Below, piece by piece: positions 1-7,753 of a DNA stretch of 64,000 nt. The stretch is from Aquabacter sp. L1I39 (lineage in GTDB: Bacteria > Pseudomonadota > Alphaproteobacteria > Rhizobiales > Xanthobacteraceae). Within the stretch, counting starts at the first letter, position 1. The number at the start of each line of letters is the position of its first letter. The notes beneath the pieces were generated by a model that saw nothing but the letters and a program-made list of their open reading frames with translations, was not told the origin of the DNA and searched no databases. The stretch lies in the NCBI RefSeq assembly GCF_017742835.1, contig NZ_CP072392.1:201559-265558 (forward strand). Direction: 5' to 3'. Position numbers and translations under genes: made by a program.

Positions 1-337
1 GCTCCGTCCGCTCCCGCGCGGGGATTTGTGGCCTCGGCCCTGCGCCGCGTGGGCAACAGGTTCTCCCATCAGCACCGGCCGAACCAGAACCGGATCGGTG
101 CGCCTGGGCCTTCAGCCTCCTCTGCTAACGGGCGCGAGGTGCGTTATTCCCCGTCCCGTCGGACACCCGCCCCCGACACCGCCCGTCAGGCCGCTCCGGA
201 CGCGCCCCTCCTTGGTGCCAGGTGAGGAGACCATAGCAGAGGTTCGCAGAAATAGGAATATGGTCTAGGATATTTTTCTTAGAAGCGTAAAAGCGCCCCC
301 GCGCGATGGGCGCGGGAGCGCTTGGGCCTGTGGGCCT
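1..337. other. Non-coding left edge
   Basis: No convincing gene lies here. The short open frames near the left edge have no recognisable protein content and no family signature. The stretch holds an inverted repeat, AGACCATA at 228-235 against TATGGTCT at 259-266, around an AT-richer segment, and then the hairpin that probably ends the permease transcript. It may belong to the upstream region of a gene outside the window. Confidence 0.5.
287..323 (-). terminator. Probable intrinsic terminator of the APC permease gene
   Basis: A 14-bp stem (291-304 with 310-323, one C/A mismatch, 5-base loop) lies 15 bases past the permease stop codon on the reverse strand. In that orientation the stem is followed by TTTTA, a short T tract. 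The stem is strong but the T tract is brief. Confidence 0.6.
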
Positions 338-2086
338 TCAGGTGGGAAGCTGGAAGTAGAAGTGTCCGAACAGGACCACCGCCGCCCCCGCCGCCAGGGT
401 GAGGTAGGGCAGCAGGCCCGCCCGCCGGGCGCCGAGATCCTGGCCCTTCAGGTCGAGATCCACCAGCATGTGGTCGGGGAAGCGGCCCTTGTCCTGGACA
501 TAATGCCGATAGAGGAAGACCGGGATGATGAGCAGGGCGAAGACGAGCCCGTACCAGAGCGCGTTGGGATTGCCCCACACCTTGGCGCCCGCTCCCATCA
601 GCAGGAGGTTGAAGAAGCCGAGCGCGGCATTCAATGCCACCAGCCAGTTGGGCGCCCGGTAGGGGCGGGGGATGTCCGGGCTGTCGATGCGGTGGATCCA
701 GGTGGCCTGCAGGTTCAGGAAGATGAACAGCATGTAGCCCACATTGGAGATGGACAGGATGAGGTAATAGGCGGTCGCGTCCGAGGCTGCGAAGGTGAGC
801 AGGCCCAGGTTGAACACGAGGTCGGTCCACATGGCCCGCGTGGGGGCGCCGTGCTCATTGGTGTGGGCGAGGAATTTGGGCAGCCAGCCGTCGACGCCGC
901 CTTGGTAGAGGGTGCGGGAGGAGCCGGCCATGGCCATCATGATGGCCAGGATCAGCGCCAGGATCATCATCATCTCCAACAGGTGAGTGATGATGGGGGA
1001 GCCGGAGCCCACCATATTGCCCATGGCGGCGGCAACGCCGGTGCCATCCACGATGTCGGGCGCGGTCATGCCGTCAAGGCCGAGATAGCCCTGGAAGGTG
1101 GCCGCCACCAGCGCATAGAGCACCACGCACAGGAGGCCGGCATAGATGATGGACTTCTTGGTGTCGCTGCCCGGATTCTTGAATTCCCGGGTGTAGCAGA
1201 CCGCTGTCTCGAAGGCATAGGTGGACCAGCCGGCGATGAAGAGCGCGCCGAAGAATTGCGTCCAGCCGCCATTGCTCCAGCTGCCGGCGGGCGGCACCAG
1301 GGGCGAGAAGTTGGCCGCATGGACCGAGCCGTTGAAGAAGGGCACCACGCCGACGATCAGCATCGGCACCACCACCAGGAGGCCGATCCACATCTGCACC
1401 CGCGCCGTGCCCAGGATGCCCCGGTGCTGGATGGCGAAGGCCACCAGCATCAGCACCGCGCCGATGAAGAAGGTGGCGCCGATCTCGATATTGGCGAGGC
1501 CGAACAGCGAGAAGCTCACCAGCTTGAAGGAGCGCAGCGCCGGCGTGCCGGCCTCGGTGAGGGCGGCGATGGCGACCTTTGCGGCCTCCTCGGCGCTCTT
1601 GCCGTCAATGGCCGCCGCATGGGCTGCCGATTTGAGCCAGGCGGCCACTTCCGGCGAATCGGGCGTGAAGACCGGCAGCGGCGCGATGGCGTTCAGGATA
1701 TAGCCCGCCGCCACGGCGCAGCCGAGGGAGAGCACCGGCGACCAGGCATACCAGTTGCACCACACGGAGAGCGGCGCGGTGAGCTTGGAATAACGCAGCC
1801 ACGCGGCCGCACCGTAAACCGCCGCGCCGCCGGACTTGTTGGCGAACAGGCCGGCGATCTCGGCATAGCTGTAGGCCTGGAAATAGCCCATCACCACGGA
1901 GAGCGCCCAGACCAGGAAGGCAAGCTTGCCGGCGGTGGCGCCCATGCCGCCGATGGAGATGAGCACCAGGGCGGGAACGCCGCTGGCGATCCAGAACGCG
2001 CCTTTCCAGTCGATGGCCCGATGCAGGCCCGTTTCGTCCGCGACGGAGGCGTGGCCGCTCCGCTCGGCATTGGACATCAGTGTCAT
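338..2086 (-). CDS. APC-family amino acid/amine permease
   Basis: This is a 582-residue integral membrane transporter of the amino acid-polyamine-organocation superfamily. About 12 hydrophobic segments are visible, beginning with the Gly-rich first helix (residues about 29-50, containing SIGGMGA) that is typical of APC substrate-binding helices. A hydrophilic insert of about 50 residues follows the fourth or fifth segment (around residues 145-195). The ATG at 2086 is preceded by a GGGGAC purine run; an internal Met three codons on (MSNAERSG) is an alternative start. It is divergent from an XRE-cupin regulator and close to a glnT-glx cluster, so a role in importing an amine or amino acid later joined to glutamate is inferred, by analogy with PuuP beside PuuR in putrescine use. 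The substrate cannot be read from the sequence. Its promoter carries two palindromic operators, one covering a TATAAT box. Confidence 0.85.
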   Translation of the reverse strand: MTLMSNAERSGHASVADETGLHRAIDWKGAFWIASGVPALVLISIGGMGATAGKLAFLVWALSVVMGYFQAYSYAEIAGLFANKSGGAAVYGAAAWLRYSKLTAPLSVWCNWYAWSPVLSLGCAVAAGYILNAIAPLPVFTPDSPEVAAWLKSAAHAAAIDGKSAEEAAKVAIAALTEAGTPALRSFKLVSFSLFGLANIEIGATFFIGAVLMLVAFAIQHRGILGTARVQMWIGLLVVVPMLIVGVVPFFNGSVHAANFSPLVPPAGSWSNGGWTQFFGALFIAGWSTYAFETAVCYTREFKNPGSDTKKSIIYAGLLCVVLYALVAATFQGYLGLDGMTAPDIVDGTGVAAAMGNMVGSGSPIITHLLEMMMILALILAIMMAMAGSSRTLYQGGVDGWLPKFLAHTNEHGAPTRAMWTDLVFNLGLLTFAASDATAYYLILSISNVGYMLFIFLNLQATWIHRIDSPDIPRPYRAPNWLVALNAALGFFNLLLMGAGAKVWGNPNALWYGLVFALLIIPVFLYRHYVQDKGRFPDHMLVDLDLKGQDLGARRAGLLPYLTLAAGAAVVLFGHFYFQLPT

Positions 2087-2133
2087 GTGGGTCCCCGTTT
2101 TTGAAGGTTCGGCTGCGTCCCAGCCTCAGTTGG

Positions 2134-2148
2134 TTGCATTATATGCAA
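2134..2148. promoter_or_regulatory. Palindromic operator over the permease -10 box
   Basis: TTGCATTATATGCAA is a perfect inverted repeat (TTGCAT-N3-ATGCAA). On the reverse strand it contains TATAAT (2138-2143), 52 bases upstream of the permease start, so bound repressor would block that promoter. The same 15-bp architecture recurs at 7682-7696. The likely ligand is the XRE-cupin protein encoded at 2300-3163. Confidence 0.65.
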
Positions 2149-2157
2149 TTTATTTTC

Positions 2158-2172
2158 ATGCATCTGATGCAT
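2158..2172. promoter_or_regulatory. Second palindromic operator between permease and regulator
   Basis: ATGCATCTGATGCAT shares the TGCAT-N3-ATGCA core with the site at 2134-2148, and its centre is 24 bp away, slightly more than two helical turns. Paired sites in this divergent region suggest cooperative binding and autoregulation by the adjacent regulator. Confidence 0.6.
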
Positions 2173-2299
2173 AAAATTTGCAGGCTGACAACAGGCAAGT
2201 TCAACGCCTGCAAGCACTTTCCTGAACGGAAGGTCTTACAAAGGGGCCGTGGCGCGGCTATGCTTTCGCACCTGACGCAACGGCCCTGGGGGTTTGGCG

Positions 2300-3163
2300 A
2301 TGGCCACGAAGGCGAAGGCGCCCGCGCGCGCATCGGCGAAGGCCGGATCGACGGAAAAGGTCCCCGCGCCGCCGCCGGCGGGGGAAGCGGCCAAGCCCGC
2401 CGCAACGGCAAGGTCCTCGGAACGGGCCAAATCCGCACCCACGTCGGCCCCCAAGCCCGGCCCCAAGCCCGGCCCCAAGCCCGGCCCCAAGCCCGGCCCC
2501 AAGTCCGCACCCAAGTCCGCACCCAAGTCCGGCTCCAAGCCCGCCGCAAAGTCCGCCCCGCCGACCCATGGCCCTTCCGAGCAGTCCGCCGCCCGCGTGC
2601 CGCTGGAAAAGCGCATCGGCAACGTCCTGCGTAACCGCCGCGCCTCCGCCAATTTGACACTCGCGGAAGTCAGCGCGGGCGCCGGCATTTCCAGCGCCAT
2701 GCTCAGCCGCATCGAGAACGGTGCGGCCGCCGCGAGCCTGGATTCCCTGGAACGGGTGTGTGAGGCGCTGGGCATCGGCATGGCCGATTTGTTCCAGGAG
2801 ACCGACCAGCAGAACGGCATGGCCCAGCTCATCAAGCGGGCCGACCAGATGGAAGTGGTGCGGGTGGGCACCAAGCACGGCCACACCTACAAGCTGCTCT
2901 CCTACGACCGGGGGCCGCGCAAGATCTTCGAGCCCTTCTTCATCGAGATGGACAAGAAGAGCCTGTCCTGGCCGCGCTTCTCCCATCCCGGCACCGAATT
3001 CATCTACATGTTGCAAGGCCGGATGGAATATCGCTTCGGCGAGCGCACCTACATTCTGGAGCCCGGGGACGCCTTCACCTTTTCAGGCAATGTGGTGCAC
3101 GGCCCCGAGCGGATCCTGGACGAGCGCGCGAAGTTCCTGTCCATCATCATCTATAACGAGTGA
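2300..3163 (+). CDS. XRE-family regulator with C-terminal cupin domain (PuuR-like)
   Basis: A 287-residue DNA-binding regulator. Residues 1 to about 100 are a low-complexity Ala/Lys/Pro/Ser tail with a tandem P-K-P-G repeat. A helix-turn-helix of the XRE (Cro/cI) type follows at about 103-160 (RIGNVLRNRR, then TLAEVSAGAGISSAMLSRIE), and a single cupin sensor domain covers about 195-287 (HPGTEFIYMLQG and EPGDAFTFSGNVVHGPE). XRE-cupin proteins such as PuuR usually repress genes for uptake and use of small amines or amino acids and are released by the substrate. The ATG at 2300 is chosen because GGGGG ends 8 bases upstream; a TTG two codons earlier is possible. It is divergent from the permease and probably binds the TGCAT-N3-ATGCA sites in both neighbouring promoters. 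The repetitive N-terminal extension is unusual for this family. Confidence 0.88.
   Translation: MATKAKAPARASAKAGSTEKVPAPPPAGEAAKPAATARSSERAKSAPTSAPKPGPKPGPKPGPKPGPKSAPKSAPKSGSKPAAKSAPPTHGPSEQSAARVPLEKRIGNVLRNRRASANLTLAEVSAGAGISSAMLSRIENGAAAASLDSLERVCEALGIGMADLFQETDQQNGMAQLIKRADQMEVVRVGTKHGHTYKLLSYDRGPRKIFEPFFIEMDKKSLSWPRFSHPGTEFIYMLQGRMEYRFGERTYILEPGDAFTFSGNVVHGPERILDERAKFLSIIIYNE
2450..2545 (+). repeat. In-frame 12-bp tandem repeat encoding P-K-P-G units
   Basis: Eight consecutive 12-base units (consensus CCCAAGCCCGGC) lie inside the regulator gene and encode PKPG four times, PKSA twice, PKSG and SKPA (residues 51-82). The unit is a multiple of three, so gain or loss of copies would change tail length without a frameshift. 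The first four copies are nearly identical, which suggests recent expansion. Confidence 0.9.
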
Positions 3164-3208
3164 ATCCAAGAGTGATCGCGCGGCGCCTGCGCACCGCGCA
3201 ATCCCACC

Positions 3209-4537
3209 TCAGAACCGCTGGCCGGGGATCCACTCCGTGCCGGCGAGCGGCACGCGGGCCATGGCGGCGGCCTCTATGGTGAGGGCGACCAGGTCCTCCG
3301 GCTCCAGATTGTGCAGGTGGCTCTTGCCGCAGGCGCGCGCCAGGGTCTGGGCCTCCAGCGTCATCACCTTCAGGTAATTGGCGAGGCGCCGCCCCGCTTT
3401 CACCGGATCGAGGCGGGCCGCCAGTTCCGGGGTCTGGGTGGTGATGCCGGCGGGGTCCTTGCCCTCGTGCCAGTCGTCATAGGCCCCGGCGGTGGTGCCG
3501 AGCCGCTCATATTCGGCTTCAAACTGGGGATCATTGTCACCCAGCGCCGCCAGCGCCGCCGAGCCGATGGCCACCGCATCGGCGCCCAGCGCCAGGGCTT
3601 TGGCCACGTCGGCGCCGTTGCGGATGCCGCCGGAGACGATGAGCTGCACCTTGCGGTGCATGCCCAGGTCCTGGAGCGCCTGGACGGCGGGGCGGATGGC
3701 CGCGAGCAGAGGAATGCCCACATGCTCGATGAAGACTTCCTGCGTTGCCGCCGTGCCGCCCTGCATGCCGTCCAGCACCACCACGTCGGCGCCGGACTTC
3801 ACGGCCAGCGCCGTGTCATAATAGGGCCGGCTGGCGCCCACCTTCAGGTAGATGGGCTTTTCCCAATTGGTGATCTCCCGCAATTCGTGGATCTTGATCT
3901 CCAGATCGTCGGCCCCGGTCCAGTCGGGATGCCGGCACGCGGAGCGCTGGTCGATGCCCTTGGGCAGGTTGCGCATCTCCGCCACCCGATCGGAAATCTT
4001 CTGCCCCAGCAGCATGCCGCCGCCGCCCGGCTTGGCGCCCTGGCCGATGACGATCTCGATGGCATCGGCCCGCCGCAGGTCGTCGGGGTTCATGCCATAG
4101 CGCGAGGGCAGATACTGGTAGACCAGATGCTTGGACTGCCCGCGCTCCTCCGGCGTCATGCCGCCGTCGCCGGTGGTGGTGGAGGTGCCGGCAAGGCTCG
4201 CCCCGCGCCCCAGCGCTTCCTTGGCCTGCGCCGAGAGCGAGCCGAAGCTCATGCCGGCAATGGTGATGGGGATGGCCAGCTGCAGCGGCTTTTTGGCGAA
4301 GCGGGTGCCGAGCGTGACCTCGGTGCCGCATTTCTCCCGATAGCCCTCCAGCGGGTAGCGCGTCATGGACGCGCCCAGCAGCAGCAGGTCATCGAAATTG
4401 GGCAGCCGGCGCTTGCTGCCGCCGCCGCGAATGTCATAGATGCCCGTGGCCGCCGCGCGGCGGATTTCGGACAGCGCATAGTCGTCGAAGGTGGCGGACT
4501 TGCGCGGCGTGGTGGGAAGCCAGTCTTTATCGGTCAT
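3209..4537 (-). CDS. glxD: GlxD/MgsC: FMN-binding glutamate synthase-like subunit
   Basis: A 442-residue protein matching the central plus FMN-binding domains of glutamate synthase. Glutamate-synthase hallmarks include GGMTPEERGQSKHLVYQYLP, a Gly-rich GQGAKPGGGGMLLG loop, LKVGASRPYYDTALAVKSGA and LIVSGGIRNGADVAKALALG, the phosphate-binding end of a TIM barrel. In methylotrophs the homologous subunit (MgsC) is the catalytic part of N-methylglutamate synthase; in rhizobia it is called GlxD. With the GlxB amidotransferase and GlxC beta-helix subunits it should transfer an amino or alkylamino group to 2-oxoglutarate. The ATG at 4537 overlaps the glxC stop codon (TGATG), so translation is coupled. 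It is the last gene of the glnT-glxB-glxC-glxD operon. The exact amine substrate is not visible. Confidence 0.85.
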   Translation of the reverse strand: MTDKDWLPTTPRKSATFDDYALSEIRRAAATGIYDIRGGGSKRRLPNFDDLLLLGASMTRYPLEGYREKCGTEVTLGTRFAKKPLQLAIPITIAGMSFGSLSAQAKEALGRGASLAGTSTTTGDGGMTPEERGQSKHLVYQYLPSRYGMNPDDLRRADAIEIVIGQGAKPGGGGMLLGQKISDRVAEMRNLPKGIDQRSACRHPDWTGADDLEIKIHELREITNWEKPIYLKVGASRPYYDTALAVKSGADVVVLDGMQGGTAATQEVFIEHVGIPLLAAIRPAVQALQDLGMHRKVQLIVSGGIRNGADVAKALALGADAVAIGSAALAALGDNDPQFEAEYERLGTTAGAYDDWHEGKDPAGITTQTPELAARLDPVKAGRRLANYLKVMTLEAQTLARACGKSHLHNLEPEDLVALTIEAAAMARVPLAGTEWIPGQRF

Positions 4538-5226
4538 CAGTAGGCCTCCACATTGTCGATGTTGAAATTGTAGAGCTTTCGGGCGGAGCCGTAGCGGCGG
4601 AACTCGCTCACATCCACGGTGCCGGCCTCGCCGGATGCCTTGATGAGCTCGAACAATTCCTGCCGGTGCTCGTCCCGCATCTCCTTCTCGATGCAGTCCG
4701 CGCCGAGGCCCGCCACCGGACCGCGCACATAGAGGCGGGCCTCGTAAAGGCTGTCGCCCAGCGCCTCGCCGGCCTCGCCAAACACAACGAGGCGTCCGCT
4801 CTGGCCCATGAAGGCGGAGAGGTGGCCGATGCCGCCCTTCACCACGATGTCGATGCCCTTCATGGAGATGCCGCAGCGGGCGGAGGCGTTGCCCTCCACG
4901 ATCAGCAGGCCGCCCCGTCCGGTGGCGCCCGCCGACTGGCTGGCATCGCCCTTCACATGGATGAGGCCGCTCATCATGTTCTCGCCGACCCCCTGGCCGG
5001 CGCTGCCTTCCACCAGCACAGTGGCCTGCTTGTTCATGCCGCCGCAATAATAGCCCACGGGGCCGGCAATGGTGATGGTGACGGGCGCATCCACCCCCGC
5101 CGCGATGGCATGCTCGCCAGCGGGGTTGAGCACCGTCCAGTCGGTTTCGTTGGTGGTGGGGCCGAGCTGTTGCAGGGCCATGTTCAGTTCCCGGAGGGAG
5201 GTCTTGGCAAGATCGACCACGGGCAT
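4537..5226 (-). CDS. glxC: GlxC/MgsB: GXGXG beta-helix subunit
   Basis: A 229-residue protein equivalent to the C-terminal GXGXG domain of glutamate synthase. The body is a right-handed beta-helix with repeated Gly-rich turns, for example VTITIAGPVGYYCGGM, VLVEGSAGQGVGENMMSG, LLIVEGNASARCGISMKG and LVVFGEAGEALGDSLYEAR. It probably has a structural role, holding amidotransferase and FMN subunits together, as the fused domain does in GltB. The ATG at 5226 lies one base past the end of glxB and its stop overlaps glxD. Splitting the glutamate synthase large chain into three separate genes in the order amidotransferase, GXGXG, FMN is exactly the MgsABC/GlxBCD arrangement. Confidence 0.85.
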   Translation of the reverse strand: MPVVDLAKTSLRELNMALQQLGPTTNETDWTVLNPAGEHAIAAGVDAPVTITIAGPVGYYCGGMNKQATVLVEGSAGQGVGENMMSGLIHVKGDASQSAGATGRGGLLIVEGNASARCGISMKGIDIVVKGGIGHLSAFMGQSGRLVVFGEAGEALGDSLYEARLYVRGPVAGLGADCIEKEMRDEHRQELFELIKASGEAGTVDVSEFRRYGSARKLYNFNIDNVEAY

Positions 5227-5227
5227 G

Positions 5228-6124
5228 TCAGGAATGCTCCCAGAAATAGACGGTCGCGGGCTTGGGCTCCCAGACCCGGGCGCTGGCGATGTCCGGCAGG
5301 ACGGTGAGGCTCTTGAACTCGGAGGCGAAGGCGACATAGCGCTCGGTCTCGGCCATCACCGCCGGCTTGCAGGCGATGGGATCGCGCAGCACCGAGAAGC
5401 CGCTTTCCGTGCCCACCACGAAGGTGAAGAAGCCGTCCAGATCCTTCAGGCTGGAGGTGAGCGCCTCATCCAGGCTCTCCCCATCGCGCATCTTGCGGGT
5501 GAGATAGCCGGCGGCCACTTCGCTGTCGTTCTCGGTGCGGATGCGGATGCCGTCCTGGCGCAGGGCGCGGCGCAGGGAGGCGTGGTTGGAGATGGAGCCG
5601 TTATGGACGAGGCACTGTTCGGCGCCGGTGGAGAAGGGGTGGGCGCCGTCGGTGGTCACGGCGGATTCGGTGGCCATGCGGGTGTGGGAAATGCCGTGGC
5701 TGCCGCCCATCTGGGCGATGGCGAAGGCGGCGGCCACATCGTCCGGGTCGCCCACATCCTTGTAGATTTCCAGCCGGTTGCCGGCGCTCATGATGCTGGC
5801 CTCCGGCGCATGCTCGGCCAGCCAGGCCTCGGCGCGGGCGACGTCTTCGGCGGGCAGCGTCACCACCGCATGGCTGTGTCGGATGGCGGCGATGCCGCCC
5901 ACCCCGAGGGCGGACAGGAGGCGGGCGGCGAGGGCTTCCGGCTCCGTGCCCTCGGGGGCGGCGAAGGTGAGCTTCACGAGGCCCGGCGTGGCATCGCCAT
6001 AGATGGCAAAGCCCGCCGAATCCGGCCCGCGCCCGCGCAAGGTGGAGGTCATCAGCGCCAAGAGGCGCCCAAGGTCAGGTTCGAGGGTGGGGTCCTTGAT
6101 GAACAGACCAGCTATTCCACACAT
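5228..6124 (-). CDS. glxB: GlxB/MgsA: class II glutamine amidotransferase subunit
   Basis: A 298-residue Ntn-type glutaminase domain. It starts MCGIAGLF, so removal of Met exposes the catalytic Cys2, as in GltB, PurF and AsnB. Further family motifs are LRGRGPDSAGFAIY, GISHTRMATES, AHPFSTGAEQCLVHNGSISN and TENDSEVAAGYL. It should release ammonia or an alkylamine from glutamine or a gamma-glutamylamide and pass it to the GlxC/GlxD subunits. It lies 49 bp downstream of glnT and one base from glxC. In the N-methylglutamate pathway the equivalent subunit acts on gamma-glutamylmethylamide made by the glnT-type enzyme encoded just upstream, which fits this gene order. Confidence 0.87.
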   Translation of the reverse strand: MCGIAGLFIKDPTLEPDLGRLLALMTSTLRGRGPDSAGFAIYGDATPGLVKLTFAAPEGTEPEALAARLLSALGVGGIAAIRHSHAVVTLPAEDVARAEAWLAEHAPEASIMSAGNRLEIYKDVGDPDDVAAAFAIAQMGGSHGISHTRMATESAVTTDGAHPFSTGAEQCLVHNGSISNHASLRRALRQDGIRIRTENDSEVAAGYLTRKMRDGESLDEALTSSLKDLDGFFTFVVGTESGFSVLRDPIACKPAVMAETERYVAFASEFKSLTVLPDIASARVWEPKPATVYFWEHS

Positions 6125-6173
6125 GGAATGGTTCCTGTTGCTGGAGTGAGGGCAAGTTCTGGGGGAGGGAAGA

Positions 6174-7559
6174 TCAGAAGAAGGTGAGATAGTGCTGCGT
6201 CTCCCAGTCGGAGACGTGCCGGTGGTATTCGGCCCATTCCTCGCGCTTCAGCGACACGAATTCATCGATGAAGTCGGCGCCGAGCGCGGTGCGGAAGAGG
6301 TCGCTGGCCGCCAGTTCTTCCACCGCTTCGCAAAGCGTGCGGGGCAAGGTCTCGATGCCGCGGGCGCGCACCTCGGCGGGGCTGAGGGCGTAGAAATTCA
6401 CGTTGTGCGGCGCGCCGGGATCGAGCGCCCGGTCCACCCCGTCGAGGCCGGCGGCGATCAGGGCGGCCTGCGCCAGATAGGGGTTCATGCCGGAATCCCC
6501 CACCCGGATCTCGATGCGCCCATAGGGCGCGCGCACCATGGCCGTGCGGTTGTTGTCGCCATAGGCAATGAAGACCGGCGCCCAGGTGGTGCCGGATGCG
6601 GTGCGCCCCACCACCAGGCGCTTGTAGGAATTCACCGAGGGCGCCAATAACGCGGTCAGCGCCTTGGCATGGCGCAGGATGCCGGCGGTGAAGGCATAGG
6701 CGAGGGGCGAGAGCCCCAGCCCATTGGCATCGCCCGCCTCATGGAAGATGTTGCGCCCCGAGGCGTCCGCCAGCGAGCAATGGATGTGCATGCCATTGCC
6801 GGTGAACGAGCTTTTCGGCTTGGGCATGAAGGAGCAGAGGGCGCCCAATTCGTGCGCCACCTCCGCCGCCGCCATCTTGAAGAGCGTGACATTGTCGGCG
6901 GAGGTCAAAGCGTCTGCATAGCGGAAATTGATCTCATACTGGCCGTTCGCGTCCTCATGGTCGATCTGGTAGACGTCGATGCCCAGCGCCTTCAGGCTGT
7001 CCGTCACCCGCTCCAGGAACAGCCGGGCGCGGGAGAGGCCGCGATAATCATAGGCGGGCTTGCGCAAGGTGTCGGTGCCGTCGAACGGGCGCACCGATCC
7101 ATCCGTGGTGCGCTCCAGCAGGGAGAATTCCGGCTCGATGCCGGTATTCAGCGTCCAGCCCCGCTCGGCGAGCCGCGCCACCTGCGCCTTCAACATGTTG
7201 CGGGTGTCGATGGGGTGGACACGCCCGCCCACGAGGCCGGTGCCCATCATGCGCGCATAGCCGGGCGACCAGGGCAGGAGCTTCAGCGTCTCCAGGTCGC
7301 CGCGCACGATATATTCGGCCTCGTGCGGGGCAAGGCGCAGGCCGTTGACGCCGCCGCCGGCAAAGCCGACGCCCTCGGCCACCAGTTCGTCCAGATGATC
7401 CACCGGAACCGCCTTGCTCTTGGCGGTGCCGTAGATGTCCACGAACTGGGCGAGCACGTAGCGCACCTTGTGCGTGGCGAGGAAGGCGCGCGCCGCCTCA
7501 AGGTCCAGCCCCGCCGGCGTGGCGAGGGCATCGGGCGCAAAGCTCCATTGCTCGGTCAT
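6174..7559 (-). CDS. glnT: Type III glutamine synthetase / gamma-glutamylamide synthetase
   Basis: A 461-residue glutamine synthetase-fold ligase. The ATP/metal site is recognisable: GIEPEFSLL, NGMHIHCSL, SVNSYKRLV and NNRTAMVRAP, the variant of the NRSA-RIP signature found in GlnT/GmaS proteins. Family members join glutamate to ammonia, methylamine, ethylamine or related amines with ATP; GmaS forms gamma-glutamylmethylamide. As first gene of the operon with glxBCD it would supply the amide used by the Glx complex. The ATG at 7559 heads a 194-bp divergent region that contains a TGCAT-N3-ATGCA operator. Whether ammonia, methylamine or a larger amine is the real substrate cannot be judged by eye, because GlnT and GmaS are close paralogues. 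Confidence 0.85.
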   Translation of the reverse strand: MTEQWSFAPDALATPAGLDLEAARAFLATHKVRYVLAQFVDIYGTAKSKAVPVDHLDELVAEGVGFAGGGVNGLRLAPHEAEYIVRGDLETLKLLPWSPGYARMMGTGLVGGRVHPIDTRNMLKAQVARLAERGWTLNTGIEPEFSLLERTTDGSVRPFDGTDTLRKPAYDYRGLSRARLFLERVTDSLKALGIDVYQIDHEDANGQYEINFRYADALTSADNVTLFKMAAAEVAHELGALCSFMPKPKSSFTGNGMHIHCSLADASGRNIFHEAGDANGLGLSPLAYAFTAGILRHAKALTALLAPSVNSYKRLVVGRTASGTTWAPVFIAYGDNNRTAMVRAPYGRIEIRVGDSGMNPYLAQAALIAAGLDGVDRALDPGAPHNVNFYALSPAEVRARGIETLPRTLCEAVEELAASDLFRTALGADFIDEFVSLKREEWAEYHRHVSDWETQHYLTFF

Positions 7560-7681
7560 GAGCCGTCATTCCCTGCTTGGAAGGTCGTAAGTTGATGTCG
7601 CTGCTCTGTTTTTGCGGCCCGCCTGCGGGCCGTTGGCGCGGCGGACTGGCCGTTGCCGCGCTCTAATCGGCTACAACGAAC

Positions 7682-7696
7682 TTGCATGTCATGCAA
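7682..7696. promoter_or_regulatory. Palindromic operator between glnT and the FAD oxidase
   Basis: TTGCATGTCATGCAA repeats the TTGCAT-N3-ATGCAA palindrome found at 2134-2148 in front of the permease. It sits between the divergent glnT and oxidase genes, 58 bases before the oxidase start and 123 bases before glnT, so one regulator could control both. The XRE-cupin protein at 2300-3163 is the natural candidate. Confidence 0.65.
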
Positions 7697-7753
7697 CATA
7701 TTTGTATGAAGATTGTGCCGAGGGGATGTCAGCCCCGGTGCAAGAGGGGATCG

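Noticed and set aside
26..268. Two overlapping short open frames at the left edge
   Set aside because: Arg/Pro-rich translations without family likeness in a GC-rich stretch; no ribosome site.
362..2104. Long open frame (580 codons) opposite the APC permease
   Set aside because: His/Gly/Arg-rich antisense shadow caused by GC-rich third positions; the reverse frame has clear membrane helices and APC motifs.
2450..2545. Tandem 12-bp repeat as a CRISPR or regulatory iteron array
   Set aside because: Units are contiguous, in frame and inside a coding sequence; no spacers and no cas genes.
3178..3199. Terminator hairpin between the XRE regulator and glxD
   Set aside because: Only a 6-bp stem with a 10-base loop and no T run on either strand; too weak to annotate.
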